Shown here one piece after another: positions 44,926-53,590 of a stretch of 61,746 nt of DNA. The position numbers and the translations under genes are program-made. Each line of letters begins with the position of its first letter. The first letter of the stretch is position 1. The notes under the pieces were generated by a model. That model saw only the letters and a program-made list of their open reading frames with translations, made no database searches and was not told the origin of the DNA. Source of the DNA: Ruegeria intermedia (GTDB lineage Bacteria; Pseudomonadota; Alphaproteobacteria; Rhodobacterales; Rhodobacteraceae); NCBI RefSeq assembly GCF_900129345.1, contig NZ_FQVK01000025.1:1-61746 (forward strand), written 5' to 3'.

Positions 44926-45255
44926 ATGAAACCGGTGGTTTTGCTGATCGGCCGGCTGCCCAACGTGATCGGCGACGTGGCGCGGCAACTGGACCACCTT
45001 CCGATCCGGTGGCTGGGCGCGCATGATCCCGACGAGGTACGGCGGCAACTGGACGCCGAACCGCGTATCGCCTGCGCGATCATGGGCGCGGGCCTCGATG
45101 ACAAGGTGCGCGGCGAACTGGTGGGCATCATCGCGGCGCGGCGACCGGATATCTGCATTCACCTCAAGGATCGCGCCTCGGGGCCCGAGGGGCTGGTGCC
45201 CTTCGTCGAGCGCGTTGTCCGGCACGAGCTGCTGGAGCCGCACGACGCCCCCTGA
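44926..45255 (+). CDS. Hypothetical protein with a Rossmann-like alpha/beta pattern
   Basis: This 109-residue protein, MKPVVLLIGRLPNVIGDVAR and so on, alternates strands and helices as in receiver-like or nucleotide-binding folds. It lacks the Asp/Lys residues of a response regulator receiver. Strong ribosome binding site (AGGAGG). It is preceded by a terminator and so has its own promoter. Function unknown. Confidence 0.75.
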   Translation: MKPVVLLIGRLPNVIGDVARQLDHLPIRWLGAHDPDEVRRQLDAEPRIACAIMGAGLDDKVRGELVGIIAARRPDICIHLKDRASGPEGLVPFVERVVRHELLEPHDAP

Positions 45256-45314
45256 CGCAACGCCACCTTTGACAGGGCCTGACCCCGCTTGCACTCTGTC
45301 CGCGGGAGGACATC

Positions 45315-45701
45315 ATGCCGCTGGAAATCCTGCTGGTTCTGGTGGTCGGTGGCATTGCCGGCATCACCGCACTGCTGCATCTGACAGGCAGATCGCGTCT
45401 GCGCGTGCTGAGCGCCGATGCCGCGCGCGCCGAATGGGTGCGCCATTTTCCCGACGACACCATCATCGACGTCACCCTGACCCATGACGGACACGCGGCG
45501 CTGGTGCGCACCGAGACCGGGCCGGGCCTGTTGTGGTCCTTTGGCGCCGATACGGTGGCCCGCCACCTGCGCGATTTCGACTGGATCGACCACCCCGAGG
45601 GCATCGAGGTCCAGTTCCACGACTTCGCCACCCCCGGCGTCACCATCCGCCTTGACGAAACCGAGCGCCGCCACTGGCGCCACCTGCTGGAGCCCGCATG
45701 A
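45315..45701 (+). CDS. Membrane-anchored hypothetical protein
   Basis: This 128-residue protein has one N-terminal transmembrane helix (about 4-24) and a soluble domain rich in His and acidic residues (WVRHFPDDTIIDVTLTHDGH). It overlaps the start of the sterol-desaturase-like gene by 4 bases (ATGA) and is therefore coupled to it. No known domain recognised. Confidence 0.72.
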   Translation: MPLEILLVLVVGGIAGITALLHLTGRSRLRVLSADAARAEWVRHFPDDTIIDVTLTHDGHAALVRTETGPGLLWSFGADTVARHLRDFDWIDHPEGIEVQFHDFATPGVTIRLDETERRHWRHLLEPA

Positions 45702-46669
45702 CCGACCAGATCAGCTTTCCCGATGTCGTCCAATGGGCCGTACCGTTCTTCATCGCCGCCGTTCTGGCAGAGTTTCTTTGGATCGCCATGAAGGGCCGCG
45801 GTGGCCGGTATGAAACCCGTGACGCCGTTACCTCGCTGATCATGGGGGCGGGCAACATCGCGTCCGGGTTCCTGCTGGGCTTCATCGCCTACGGGTTCTT
45901 CATGTGGCTGTGGAAGATCACGCCGTTGGATTTGGGCACATCGATCCCGGTGATCATCCTGTGCTTTGTGCTGGATGACCTGCGATATTACTGGGTGCAT
46001 CGGTTCGGGCATCGCATCCGATGGGTCTGGGCCAGCCATGTGAACCACCACAGCTCGCAGCACTACAACCTGACCACCGCCCTGCGGCAGACCTGGACCT
46101 ATACCTTCACCTTCATGATGGTCGTCCGCGCGCCGCTGATCCTGCTGGGGTTCCACCCGGCGATGGTGCTGTTCTGCGGCGGTCTGAACCTGATCTACCA
46201 GTTCTGGATCCACACCGAAGCCATCGGCAAGATGCCCCGCTGGTTCGAGGCGGTGATGAACACCCCAAGCCACCACCGCGCCCACCACGGCCGCAACGCG
46301 CGCTATCTGGATTGCAACTATGCCAGGGTGTTCATCATCTGGGACAAGCTGTTCGGCACCTTCGTCCCCGAGCAAGAGGACGACCGGGTCGATTATGGCC
46401 TGGTCCACAATATCGGCACCTTCAACCCACTGCGGGTGGCGTTTCACGAATGGGTGGCCATCTGGCGCGACGCGACCCAGCCCGGCCTGACCCTGAAACA
46501 GCGGCTGGCCTACTGCTTTGCCCCGCCGGGCTACAGCCATGACGGCAGCCGCGACAGCTCCGAGCAGATCAAGGCCAAGCACCTGGCCCGCCACCCCGAA
46601 GATCTCGGAACGCCCGGTTTCGAGCAATTCGATGAAAATCTGCCCAACCAACAGGCGGAACGGGCCTGA
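45698..46669 (+). CDS. Sterol desaturase / fatty acid hydroxylase family protein
   Basis: This 323-residue membrane di-iron enzyme has at least four transmembrane helices and the histidine clusters HRFGH (101-105), HVNHH (114-118) and a later HHRAHHGRN. These match the eight-histidine fatty-acid-hydroxylase family. It hydroxylates or desaturates a lipid or carotenoid; the substrate cannot be told from sequence. Bacterial homologues are often named sterol desaturase without evidence for sterols. Confidence 0.9.
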   Translation: MTDQISFPDVVQWAVPFFIAAVLAEFLWIAMKGRGGRYETRDAVTSLIMGAGNIASGFLLGFIAYGFFMWLWKITPLDLGTSIPVIILCFVLDDLRYYWVHRFGHRIRWVWASHVNHHSSQHYNLTTALRQTWTYTFTFMMVVRAPLILLGFHPAMVLFCGGLNLIYQFWIHTEAIGKMPRWFEAVMNTPSHHRAHHGRNARYLDCNYARVFIIWDKLFGTFVPEQEDDRVDYGLVHNIGTFNPLRVAFHEWVAIWRDATQPGLTLKQRLAYCFAPPGYSHDGSRDSSEQIKAKHLARHPEDLGTPGFEQFDENLPNQQAERA

Positions 46670-46757
46670 TCACACGGCGGTGATGGCAGGCAGGCCTTGA
46701 ATTCCCGCCCTTCGGGGCCATATCAACTTGGTCAGATTGCCCGATCCAGAGGCCCCG

Positions 46758-46949
46758 ATGTCACGATTCACAGCTTTTTCGACCGTCGTCGGCCTGCTGG
46801 GCCTGGCCACTGCCATGCTCAGCGCTTTGGCCTCGCAGCCGCCCGCCGGGCTTCTCGTTCTGGGTCTGGCCAGCATGGGGTTCGGGATGTTGGGCGCTGT
46901 CATCGGCGCCGCTGCGGCTGTACGGCTGGTCCCCTTCTCCACCCGCTGA
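46758..46949 (+). CDS. Small two-helix membrane protein
   Basis: This 63-residue hydrophobic protein (MSRFTAFSTVVGLLGLATAM and so on) has two transmembrane helices with glycine-rich faces. AGAGG precedes the start. Unknown function; orphan between the desaturase and EAL genes. Confidence 0.5.
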   Translation: MSRFTAFSTVVGLLGLATAMLSALASQPPAGLLVLGLASMGFGMLGAVIGAAAAVRLVPFSTR

Positions 46950-47035
46950 ACCGGCTCGCCCTTAACCGCAAATTCACCTCTTGCACGCGAAACTGGGCGG
47001 GACTCGATTTCGGTGTCTCAGAAGGATTCGGCGCG

Positions 47036-47869
47036 ATGGGGAAAAAGGATCTGTCAGATCTGCCGGAAGGCGCGGACAGCCCGCTGAACTCGGCCGTCTC
47101 TGCGCGCGACGGATCGGCGGTGCAGATGGCGACCGAGGCGGTCAAGCACAGGCAATGCCGCTTGGCCTATCAACCGGTGATGCAGGCCCGGCCGCCCCAT
47201 GGTGTCGCCTTTTACGAAGGGTTCATACGCGTTCTGGATGAAACCGGCCGGGTGATCCCGGCGCGGGAATTCATGCCACAGGTCGAAAACACCCCGCTCG
47301 GGCGCGATCTGGATTGCGTCGCGCTGGAAAAAGGCTTGCGCGCAATGGCCCGCAACCCCGACATCCGACTGGCCATCAACATGTCCGCGCGCTCGATCGG
47401 CTACGCGCGCTGGTCGCGCGTGTTGGAGCGGTTTCTGAAACGCGATCCCACCATCGGCGAACGGTTGATCCTGGAGATCTCCGAAGATTCCGCCATGCAG
47501 GTGCCGGAACTGGTCATCGATTTCATGGACCGGCTGCAGGACAAGGGGGTCGCCTTCACGCTCGATGACTTCGGGGCCAGCAATTTCAGCTTCCGCCATT
47601 TCCGCGAGTTCTTTTTCGACGCTGCCAAGATCGACGGACAATTCGTGCGCGGCATCAGCACCAACCCCGACAACCAGGCGCTGGTCCGCGCCCTGATCGC
47701 CGTGGCCCGCGAATTCGAAATACTGGTGATCGCCGAATCGGTCGAGACCCGCGAGGACGCCGAATTCCTGGTGGCCAGCGGCGTGGATTGCCTGCAGGGA
47801 TTTCTGTTTGGCGCCCCGTCGGTCAAACCACCGTGGGAACAGGAAAGCGCCGAGAAAACCGCAAGTTGA
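47036..47869 (+). CDS. EAL-domain protein (c-di-GMP phosphodiesterase-like) with variant EGF motif
   Basis: This 277-residue, stand-alone EAL domain starts RLAYQPVMQ. The EAL signature reads FYEGFIR, so Glu is kept but Ala-Leu is replaced by Gly-Phe. Other active-site residues are present: Asn in LAINMSA, Glu in LILEISE, the DDFG motif, Lys in AAKIDGQF, Glu in VIAESVET and Gln in CLQGFLFG. It could be a weak phosphodiesterase or a c-di-GMP receptor. No GGDEF or sensor domain is attached. Start has AAGGA. Confidence 0.85.
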   Translation: MGKKDLSDLPEGADSPLNSAVSARDGSAVQMATEAVKHRQCRLAYQPVMQARPPHGVAFYEGFIRVLDETGRVIPAREFMPQVENTPLGRDLDCVALEKGLRAMARNPDIRLAINMSARSIGYARWSRVLERFLKRDPTIGERLILEISEDSAMQVPELVIDFMDRLQDKGVAFTLDDFGASNFSFRHFREFFFDAAKIDGQFVRGISTNPDNQALVRALIAVAREFEILVIAESVETREDAEFLVASGVDCLQGFLFGAPSVKPPWEQESAEKTAS

Positions 47870-47926
47870 TCGCCTCAAGCCCGCGCTTCCCCGTCCACCG
47901 GTCGCCGTCTGAGACAAGCTGTCCGT

Positions 47927-47942
47927 TGCTGCACATGCAGCA
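47927..47942. promoter_or_regulatory. PhaR-like operator upstream of phaA
   Basis: TGCTGCACATGCAGCA contains CTGC-N4-GCAG, the pattern described for the PHB regulator PhaR of Paracoccus denitrificans. It ends 122 bases before the phaA ATG. A further TGC/GCA-rich stretch (ATTGCGCTATTGCAG) follows directly. Confidence 0.5.
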
Positions 47943-48064
47943 TTGCGCTATTGCAGAAGGGCTGGAGCGGGGGATCACGAGGCGCTCTTGCATCGTCAGA
48001 GGGGCTCTCTGCGACCTGCGCCGTCAGATTTCCCATTGGACCATGACGGTAAAGGAATGACTCA

Positions 48065-49240
48065 ATGACAAACGTTGTAATCGCATCCGCCGCACGCACA
48101 GGCGTCGGCAGCTTTGGCGGTTCGTTCGCGAACACCCCCGCACATGATCTGGGCGCGGCCGTTCTGGAAGCCGTCGTCGAACGCGCCGGGATCGACAAGG
48201 CCGAGGTGAGCGAAACCATCATGGGTCAGGTCCTGACTGCGGCACAGGGCCAGAACCCTGCCCGTCAGGCCCACATCAACGCCGGCCTGCCCACGGAAAG
48301 CGCGGCCTGGGGCATCAACCAGGTCTGCGGCTCGGGCCTGCGCGCCGTCGCACTGGGCGCTCAGCATATCCAACTGGGCGATGCCGAGATCGTCTGCGCC
48401 GGCGGTCAGGAAAACATGACCCTGTCGCCCCATGCGGCATCGCTGCGCGCGGGCCACAAGATGGGCGACATGAAATACATCGACACCATGATCCGCGATG
48501 GCCTGTGGGATGCGTTCAACGGCTATCACATGGGTCAGACCGCCGAGAACGTGGCCGAGAAGTGGCAGATCAGCCGCGACATGCAGGACGAATTCGCCGT
48601 GGCCAGCCAGAACAAGGCCGAGGCCGCGCAGAAGGCCGGCAAGTTCAAGGACGAAATCGTGCCCTTCACCATCAAGACTCGCAAAGGCGACATCGTGATG
48701 GACAGCGACGAATACATACGCCACGGCGCCACCATCGAAGCCATGCGGAAGCTGCGCCCGGCCTTCACCAAGGATGGCACGGTAACGGCGGCAAACGCGT
48801 CCGGCCTCAATGATGGCGCGGCGGCGACTCTGCTGATGTCGGCCGACAACGCGGAAAAGCGCGGAATCGAGCCCCTGGCCCGCATCGCGTCCTACGCAAC
48901 CGCCGGGCTGGACCCGTCGATCATGGGCGTCGGGCCGATCTATGCCTCGCGCAAAGCGCTGGAAAAGGCCGGCTGGTCGGTTGACGACCTGGATCTGGTC
49001 GAGGCCAACGAGGCCTTTGCCGCACAGGCCTGCGCCGTGAACAAGGACATGGGTTGGGATCCCTCGATCGTGAACGTCAACGGCGGCGCCATCGCCATCG
49101 GCCACCCGATCGGTGCGTCGGGCTGCCGGGTTCTGAACACCCTGCTGTTCGAAATGAAGCGCCGGAACGCGAAAAAGGGCCTGGCAACCCTGTGCATCGG
49201 CGGCGGCATGGGCGTTGCCATGTGCGTGGAGCGTCTCTGA
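48065..49240 (+). CDS. phaA: Acetyl-CoA C-acetyltransferase (beta-ketothiolase)
   Basis: This 391-residue thiolase condenses two acetyl-CoA to acetoacetyl-CoA. The nucleophile Cys is in [11 protein letters not shown] (about residue 88), with [15 protein letters not shown] and the C-terminal [11 protein letters not shown] active-site motifs intact. It is followed by phaB 197 bases downstream, the PHB precursor pair. It also feeds the ethylmalonyl-CoA pathway. Ribosome binding site AAAGGA. Confidence 0.96.
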   Translation: MTNVVIASAARTGVGSFGGSFANTPAHDLGAAVLEAVVERAGIDKAEVSETIMGQVLTAAQGQNPARQAHINAGLPTESAAWGINQVCGSGLRAVALGAQHIQLGDAEIVCAGGQENMTLSPHAASLRAGHKMGDMKYIDTMIRDGLWDAFNGYHMGQTAENVAEKWQISRDMQDEFAVASQNKAEAAQKAGKFKDEIVPFTIKTRKGDIVMDSDEYIRHGATIEAMRKLRPAFTKDGTVTAANASGLNDGAAATLLMSADNAEKRGIEPLARIASYATAGLDPSIMGVGPIYASRKALEKAGWSVDDLDLVEANEAFAAQACAVNKDMGWDPSIVNVNGGAIAIGHPIGASGCRVLNTLLFEMKRRNAKKGLATLCIGGGMGVAMCVERL

Positions 49241-49281
49241 CGCCAAAGCCAGGCAGCCGGCCCCGCCGAACCGCGTCTCGG

Positions 49282-49313
49282 GTGGCCCTTGCGCAATGGA
49301 TGGCAAGGGCCAC
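49282..49313 (+). terminator. Hairpin between phaA and phaB
   Basis: GTGGCCCTTGC (49282-49292) and GCAAGGGCCAC (49303-49313) form an 11-bp stem with a 10-base loop, without a T-tract. Possible partial terminator or processing site that would let phaA and phaB differ in level. Confidence 0.5.
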
Positions 49314-49370
49314 TCCGATAGTGCAACCCGGCACCTCTTCTGCGGCGCGGCAATCTGCCCGTGAAAGATT

Positions 49371-49389
49371 ATTGCGCAACTGCAGCATT
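49371..49389. promoter_or_regulatory. TGC/GCA-rich PhaR-like element upstream of phaB
   Basis: ATTGCGCAACTGCAGCATT shares GCAGCATT and ATTGCGC with the element upstream of phaA, in rearranged order. It ends 47 bases before the phaB ATG. An own promoter for phaB under the same regulator is inferred. Confidence 0.4.
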
Positions 49390-49436
49390 TTTTATAGCAA
49401 CATTATCAAGCCATATTTTCAACGGAGGAGTCCTCA

Positions 49437-50159
49437 ATGGCACGAACAGCTCTCGTAACCGGCGGCACCCGCGGCATCGGCGCGGCGATATCCAAGGCGC
49501 TGAAGGCCGAAGGATACAATGTCGCCGCCTCGTATGCGGGGAATGACGAGGCCGCGGCCAAGTTCACCGAAGAAACCGGTATCTCGACCTACAAATGGAA
49601 CGTCGCGGATTATGACGAGTCCAAGGCCGGGATCGCAAAGGTCGAGGCGGATCTGGGGCCGATCGACATCGTGGTCGCCAATGCCGGCATCACCCGCGAC
49701 GCGCCGTTCCACAAGATGACCCCCGAACAGTGGCATCAGGTGATCGACACCAACTTGACGGGCGTGTTCAACACCATCCATCCGATCTGGCCGGGTATGC
49801 GCGAACGCAAGTTCGGGCGGGTGATCGTGATCAGCTCGATCAACGGGCAGAAGGGCCAGTTCGCGCAGGTGAACTATGCCGCCACCAAAGCGGGCGATCT
49901 GGGCATCATCAAGTCACTGGCCCAGGAAGGCGCACGGGCGGGCATCACGGCCAACGCGGTCTGTCCCGGCTACATCGCGACCGAGATGGTGATGGCCGTA
50001 CCGGAAAAGGTGCGCGAATCGATCATCGCCCAGATCCCGGCCGGTCGTCTGGGCGAACCGGAAGAGATCGCCCGCTGCGTCGTGTTCCTGGCCGCCGATG
50101 ACGCCGAGTTCATCAACGGCTCGACCATTTCGGCCAACGGGGCGCAGTTCTTCGTCTGA
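49437..50159 (+). CDS. phaB: Acetoacetyl-CoA reductase
   Basis: This 240-residue SDR (PhaB/PhbB type) reduces acetoacetyl-CoA to (R)-3-hydroxybutyryl-CoA with NADPH. It has TGGTRGIG, NAGITRDAPFHKM, catalytic Ser in SSINGQKGQFAQVNYAATKAG and the YxxxK pair. GGAGG precedes the ATG. It ends at a clear terminator. No PHB synthase is in the window. Confidence 0.95.
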   Translation: MARTALVTGGTRGIGAAISKALKAEGYNVAASYAGNDEAAAKFTEETGISTYKWNVADYDESKAGIAKVEADLGPIDIVVANAGITRDAPFHKMTPEQWHQVIDTNLTGVFNTIHPIWPGMRERKFGRVIVISSINGQKGQFAQVNYAATKAGDLGIIKSLAQEGARAGITANAVCPGYIATEMVMAVPEKVRESIIAQIPAGRLGEPEEIARCVVFLAADDAEFINGSTISANGAQFFV

Positions 50160-50179
50160 ACACGCATCGGCAGGAAATC

Positions 50180-50209
50180 GGGCCGACCCATCGGGTCGGC
50201 CCTTTTTTT
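50180..50209 (+). terminator. Intrinsic terminator of phaB
   Basis: GGGCCGACCC (50180-50189) and GGGTCGGCCC (50193-50202) make a 10-bp stem followed by seven T. Confidence 0.92.
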
Positions 50210-50235
50210 ATCCCGTAAGAACGCGCGCGCTGCGC

Positions 50236-50346
50236 TCAGCGGGAACCCGTGATCAATTTCCAGATTTTCCGGACCAGCTTGCCACGCTCCTGATGAGCGC
50301 GCAGAATCGCCGTTTGAGCGGCGGGGTTTGTCGTCATCTCGATCAT
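50236..50346 (-). CDS. Possible 36-residue small protein
   Basis: A 37-codon frame gives MIEMTTNPAAQTAILRAHQE followed by RGKLVRKIWKLITGSR, a basic amphipathic helix that could lie on the membrane. An internal ATG (fourth codon) has GAG just upstream. It lies alone between phaB and the LysR gene on the opposite strand. The composition resembles very short roseobacter proteins, but evidence is limited. Confidence 0.42.
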   Translation of the reverse strand: MIEMTTNPAAQTAILRAHQERGKLVRKIWKLITGSR

Positions 50347-50424
50347 GGCCGTCTCTTTCTGCACAAGGTGAACTTGACTTGACCCCAACATGACTGTTGT
50401 TTGAAAAAAACACAAACGAGAGAT

Positions 50425-50445
50425 TTTCTTGATTCACACAAGAAA
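50425..50445. promoter_or_regulatory. LysR-type palindrome in front of the LysR gene
   Basis: TTTCTTG (50425-50431) and CAAGAAA (50439-50445) are exact inverted repeats separated by 7 bases, giving the T-N11-A pattern of LysR-type binding sites. It lies 12 bases before the LysR ATG. Probably an autoregulatory site. Confidence 0.45.
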
Positions 50446-50457
50446 TTTTGAACCGAA

Positions 50458-51405
50458 ATGAGCGACCGCCTGCCCCCGCTGACCGCCCTGCGCGCCTTTG
50501 ACGCCGCCGCCCGGAACATGTCCTTTGCAAAGGCCGCGGATGAGTTGAACGTCACGCCGGCAGCCTTGTCGTTTCAGATCAAGTCGCTGGAGGAACACCT
50601 GGGCCAGCCGCTGTTCCGCCGCCTGAACCGCGCGGTCGAACTGACCGAGGCCGGGCGGATACTCGCCCCCGGCGCGGCCGAGGGCTTTGCCCGGCTGCAA
50701 GCCGCCTGGGCCGCGACGCGCCGGTTGCAGGACAACACGTCGCTGACGATCACCGCGGGTCCGGCGCTGACGGCCAAATGGCTGGCGCCGCGCCTTTATG
50801 AATTCGCCCGCGCGCACCCCGAGATCGACCTGCGGTTCTCGGCCACCCTGCGCAACCTGGATTTCGATCGCGACGACGTGGATGTGGCGATCCGGTTCGG
50901 ATATGGGCAGGATGACGGGCTGTATTCGGTTCCGGTGCGCCCCGAGTGGCTGACACCGGTGATGACACCCGAACTGGCCGAGCGGTTTCCGACGCCGCAA
51001 AGCCTGACCGAGGCACCGCTGATCCATGACGATTCGATCGGTTTTTTGAACCCGCGCTGCGACTGGCCCGCGTGGTTCCGGGCGGTCGGGGTAGACTTCA
51101 CGCCGACTCATGGCACGCATTTTTCAAACGCCGACCATGCCATCGACGCGGCGGTGGCGGGGATGGGGGTTGCGCTTGGGCGGCGGCCCATGATCATCAA
51201 GGACGTGATCGAGGGGCGGCTGGTCACCCCGTTCAAGATCGCCATCGAGACCAAGGCGCGGTTCCGGTTCCTGTGCCGCAAGGGCGAGGAGACCCGCCCG
51301 CAGATCGCGGCCTTTCGCGATTGGTTCCTTGCGGAAATCGAAAAAACCGCGCACATATCCGACGGTTTCAAGATCATCCCCGTCGAAGAGATTTCCCCCG
51401 CATGA
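50458..51405 (+). CDS. LysR-family transcriptional regulator (GcvA-like)
   Basis: This 315-residue LTTR has an N-terminal winged helix (LTALRAFDAAARNMSFAKAA, ELNVTPAALSFQIKSLEEHLG) and a periplasmic-binding-protein-like effector domain resembling the GcvA group (GYGQDDGLYSVPVRPEWLTPV). The target is unknown. It overlaps the EamA transporter gene by 4 bases (ATGA), so it may regulate or sense the substrate of that exporter. Confidence 0.9.
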   Translation: MSDRLPPLTALRAFDAAARNMSFAKAADELNVTPAALSFQIKSLEEHLGQPLFRRLNRAVELTEAGRILAPGAAEGFARLQAAWAATRRLQDNTSLTITAGPALTAKWLAPRLYEFARAHPEIDLRFSATLRNLDFDRDDVDVAIRFGYGQDDGLYSVPVRPEWLTPVMTPELAERFPTPQSLTEAPLIHDDSIGFLNPRCDWPAWFRAVGVDFTPTHGTHFSNADHAIDAAVAGMGVALGRRPMIIKDVIEGRLVTPFKIAIETKARFRFLCRKGEETRPQIAAFRDWFLAEIEKTAHISDGFKIIPVEEISPA

Positions 51406-52268
51406 CCAAGACCCGCGCCACCGCCATCGGTTTTGTCGCCGTTCTGTTGTGGGCCTTGCTGGCCCTGTTCACCGTTGGCTCGGCCCCAACCCCGCCGCTG
51501 TTGCTGAACGCGATCTGTTTCAGCATCGGCGGCACGCTGGGGCTGATCTGGACATGGCGCAGCGGCGGGTTGGCCCAGTTGCGCCAAATCAGCTGGAAGG
51601 TGTTCGCCTTCGGAGCCCTGGGGTTGTTCGGCTACCACGCGCTGTATTTCTCGGCCCTACGCATGGCGCCCGCGGCCGAGGCGGGCTTGATCGCCTATCT
51701 CTGGCCGCTGCTGATCGTGCTGTTCTCGGGCCTGCTGCCGGGGGAATCCCTGCGCGCGGGGCATCTGCTGGGGGCCTGTCTGGGCTTTTCCGGCGCCGCG
51801 CTCATCATCACCGGCGGCGGCAGCGCCGGGTTTCAGGCGGAATACCTGCCCGGCTATGCTTTGGCGCTGCTGTGCGCGCTGACATGGTCGGGGTATTCCG
51901 TTCTGTCGCGGCGGTTGGGTCAGACACCCACCAGCTCGGTCGCGGTGTTCTGCATGCTGACCGCGCTTGCCTCGTGGGCGCTGCATTTCGGCCTCGAAGA
52001 CACGATTTGGCCGCAAGGCACATTGGGCTGGGCCTCGACCGTCGCGCTGGGGTTGGGTCCGGTGGGGCTGGCCTTCTATGTCTGGGATATCGGGGTCAAG
52101 CAGGGTGACATCCAGATGCTTGGCACCAGCTCGTACGCGGCGCCACTGCTGTCGACCCTCGTGCTGGTTGTGGCCGGGATCGCCGCGCCCTCGTGGACAC
52201 TGGCGATCGCGGCCGTGTTGATAACCGGCGGCGCCGCGATTGCGGCGCGGGCCAGTCTCAGGCGCTGA
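51402..52268 (+). CDS. EamA-family (DMT) transporter
   Basis: This 288-residue protein has ten predicted helices in two EamA repeats. It resembles YddG-like exporters (aromatic amino acids and others) by its start (MTKTRATAIGFVAVLLWALLA) and the motif FGYHALYFSALRMAPAAEAGLI. Coupled to the LysR gene. The 3' end overlaps the convergent DUF465 gene by 11 bases. Confidence 0.87.
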   Translation: MTKTRATAIGFVAVLLWALLALFTVGSAPTPPLLLNAICFSIGGTLGLIWTWRSGGLAQLRQISWKVFAFGALGLFGYHALYFSALRMAPAAEAGLIAYLWPLLIVLFSGLLPGESLRAGHLLGACLGFSGAALIITGGGSAGFQAEYLPGYALALLCALTWSGYSVLSRRLGQTPTSSVAVFCMLTALASWALHFGLEDTIWPQGTLGWASTVALGLGPVGLAFYVWDIGVKQGDIQMLGTSSYAAPLLSTLVLVVAGIAAPSWTLAIAAVLITGGAAIAARASLRR

Positions 52269-52428
52269 CGGAGAGACGCTCGATCTCTTCCTTCAGCTTC
52301 AGTTTCTGCTTCTTCAGTTGGGCGATGTGGAGATCGTCAATCCCTGGCGCGCGCTGGGCTTCTTCGACCTGGAGACTGAGGTTTGCGTGCTTCTTCTTCA
52401 GTTCACTCAGATGTGCGCTCACGCTCAT
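52258..52428 (-). CDS. DUF465 (YdcH) family small protein
   Basis: This 56-residue helical protein matches the YdcH/DUF465 family: SAHLSELKKKHANLSLQVEE, PGIDDLHIAQLKKQKLKLKEEIERL. Unknown role. AGGAGG precedes the start. Convergent with the EamA gene. Confidence 0.87.
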   Translation of the reverse strand: MSVSAHLSELKKKHANLSLQVEEAQRAPGIDDLHIAQLKKQKLKLKEEIERLSVSA

Positions 52429-52548
52429 GGCGATCCTCCTTCTCTGTTGATCTATCTCACATGGGAAGTTGACCACATCATTTCCACCCTGTCACGCCGC
52501 AGACGCACAGAATCTGTCACAAATCCGACAATTTCGGCTGGTCTTTGC

Positions 52549-53322
52549 CTAAGGCTGCCCGGGCCAGCGCAGCGGCCGCCCGTGTCGCAGGACATCGGAC
52601 ACCGCGGGCGCATAGCTGTCCTCGTCGCGCTCATGGCGGTCGCCTTGATGCAGAATCAGCGGCGCATGCAGGCGAAACGCGGCCCGTCCGCTTTTGCGCG
52701 CGCGCAAGATCACCAGTTCGGCCGCCCGTCCCACGCGCGGCGCCAACGGCAGGATTTCGAGCGAGCCCAGCCGATCCGTGCAGGCGGCCATCAGGTCCGG
52801 CAGGCGGTCGGCGCGTTGGATCACGTGCAGATAGCCGCGCGGTGCCAGACGGCGGGCTGCGGTCTCGATCCAGGCGGCCAGCGGCGTTTGTTCGCCCAGC
52901 GCGACGCGGCGACCGGCATCCGCCGCGGCACTATGCGCCCCGGCGCGGTAATAGGGCGGATTCGCGATGACATGATCGAACTGAAGCTGGCGCAGCTCGG
53001 ACGGCAAATGCGCCAGATCGGCGGCGTGGACCGACAAGGCAATGCCGTTTTCGCGTGCGTTCCGCCGGGCCAGATCCGCATAGGCCGGCTGCAACTCCAC
53101 GCCGGTCAGGCGCAGATCGGGGACGCGGGTGCCGAGGCAAAGAACCGCAGCCCCGGCCCCGCACCCCAGTTCCAGCACCGATTGGCCGGGGCTGGCCGGA
53201 ACCGCCGCGGCAAGCAGCACCGGATCGACCCCGGCCCGATACCCGTCGCGCGGCTGCCACAGGCGCAGCCGCCCGCCCAGAAAATCGTTGCAGGTCAGAT
53301 CGGTATCGGTGAACGCGGTCAT
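52549..53322 (-). CDS. TrmN6-like tRNA/rRNA N6-adenine methyltransferase
   Basis: This 257-residue Rossmann-fold SAM methyltransferase has the SAM loop LELGCGAGAAVL and the catalytic NPPYY motif of N6-adenine enzymes, matching tRNA1(Val) (adenine-37-N6) methyltransferase. It overlaps the DUF2007 gene by 4 bases, so they are cotranslated. RNA target is by homology only. Confidence 0.87.
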   Translation of the reverse strand: MTAFTDTDLTCNDFLGGRLRLWQPRDGYRAGVDPVLLAAAVPASPGQSVLELGCGAGAAVLCLGTRVPDLRLTGVELQPAYADLARRNARENGIALSVHAADLAHLPSELRQLQFDHVIANPPYYRAGAHSAAADAGRRVALGEQTPLAAWIETAARRLAPRGYLHVIQRADRLPDLMAACTDRLGSLEILPLAPRVGRAAELVILRARKSGRAAFRLHAPLILHQGDRHERDEDSYAPAVSDVLRHGRPLRWPGQP

Positions 53323-53534
53323 CGCCCCAGAGGAATGTCGTTGTCGCGCATTACGCGCTGCGCGCGGTCCAGGTCTTCGGACCGCACCATCAGCCTGCGG
53401 GGGAAGATGCCGATTCCGCCTTCGAGCACGCTCATGTTTACGTCCATCTCAAAGCAGTCTATATCCTCGCCCTCAAGGAGAGCGGACGCAAAGGCCATGA
53501 CGGTCGGATCGGTGCTGCGCAGAAGTTCTTTCAT
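53319..53534 (-). CDS. DUF2007 small protein
   Basis: This 71-residue putative signal-transducing protein (DUF2007) begins MKELLRSTDPTVMAFASALL and has EGEDIDCFEMDVNMS and RLMVRSEDLDRAQRV. It lies divergent to ispB and upstream of the methyltransferase gene. Confidence 0.87.
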   Translation of the reverse strand: MKELLRSTDPTVMAFASALLEGEDIDCFEMDVNMSVLEGGIGIFPRRLMVRSEDLDRAQRVMRDNDIPLGR

Positions 53535-53590
53535 GGGGATGGATGTAAGGGCAAGGCGGGGCGAAAGTCGAGCCTTGTGACAGGAGTGTG

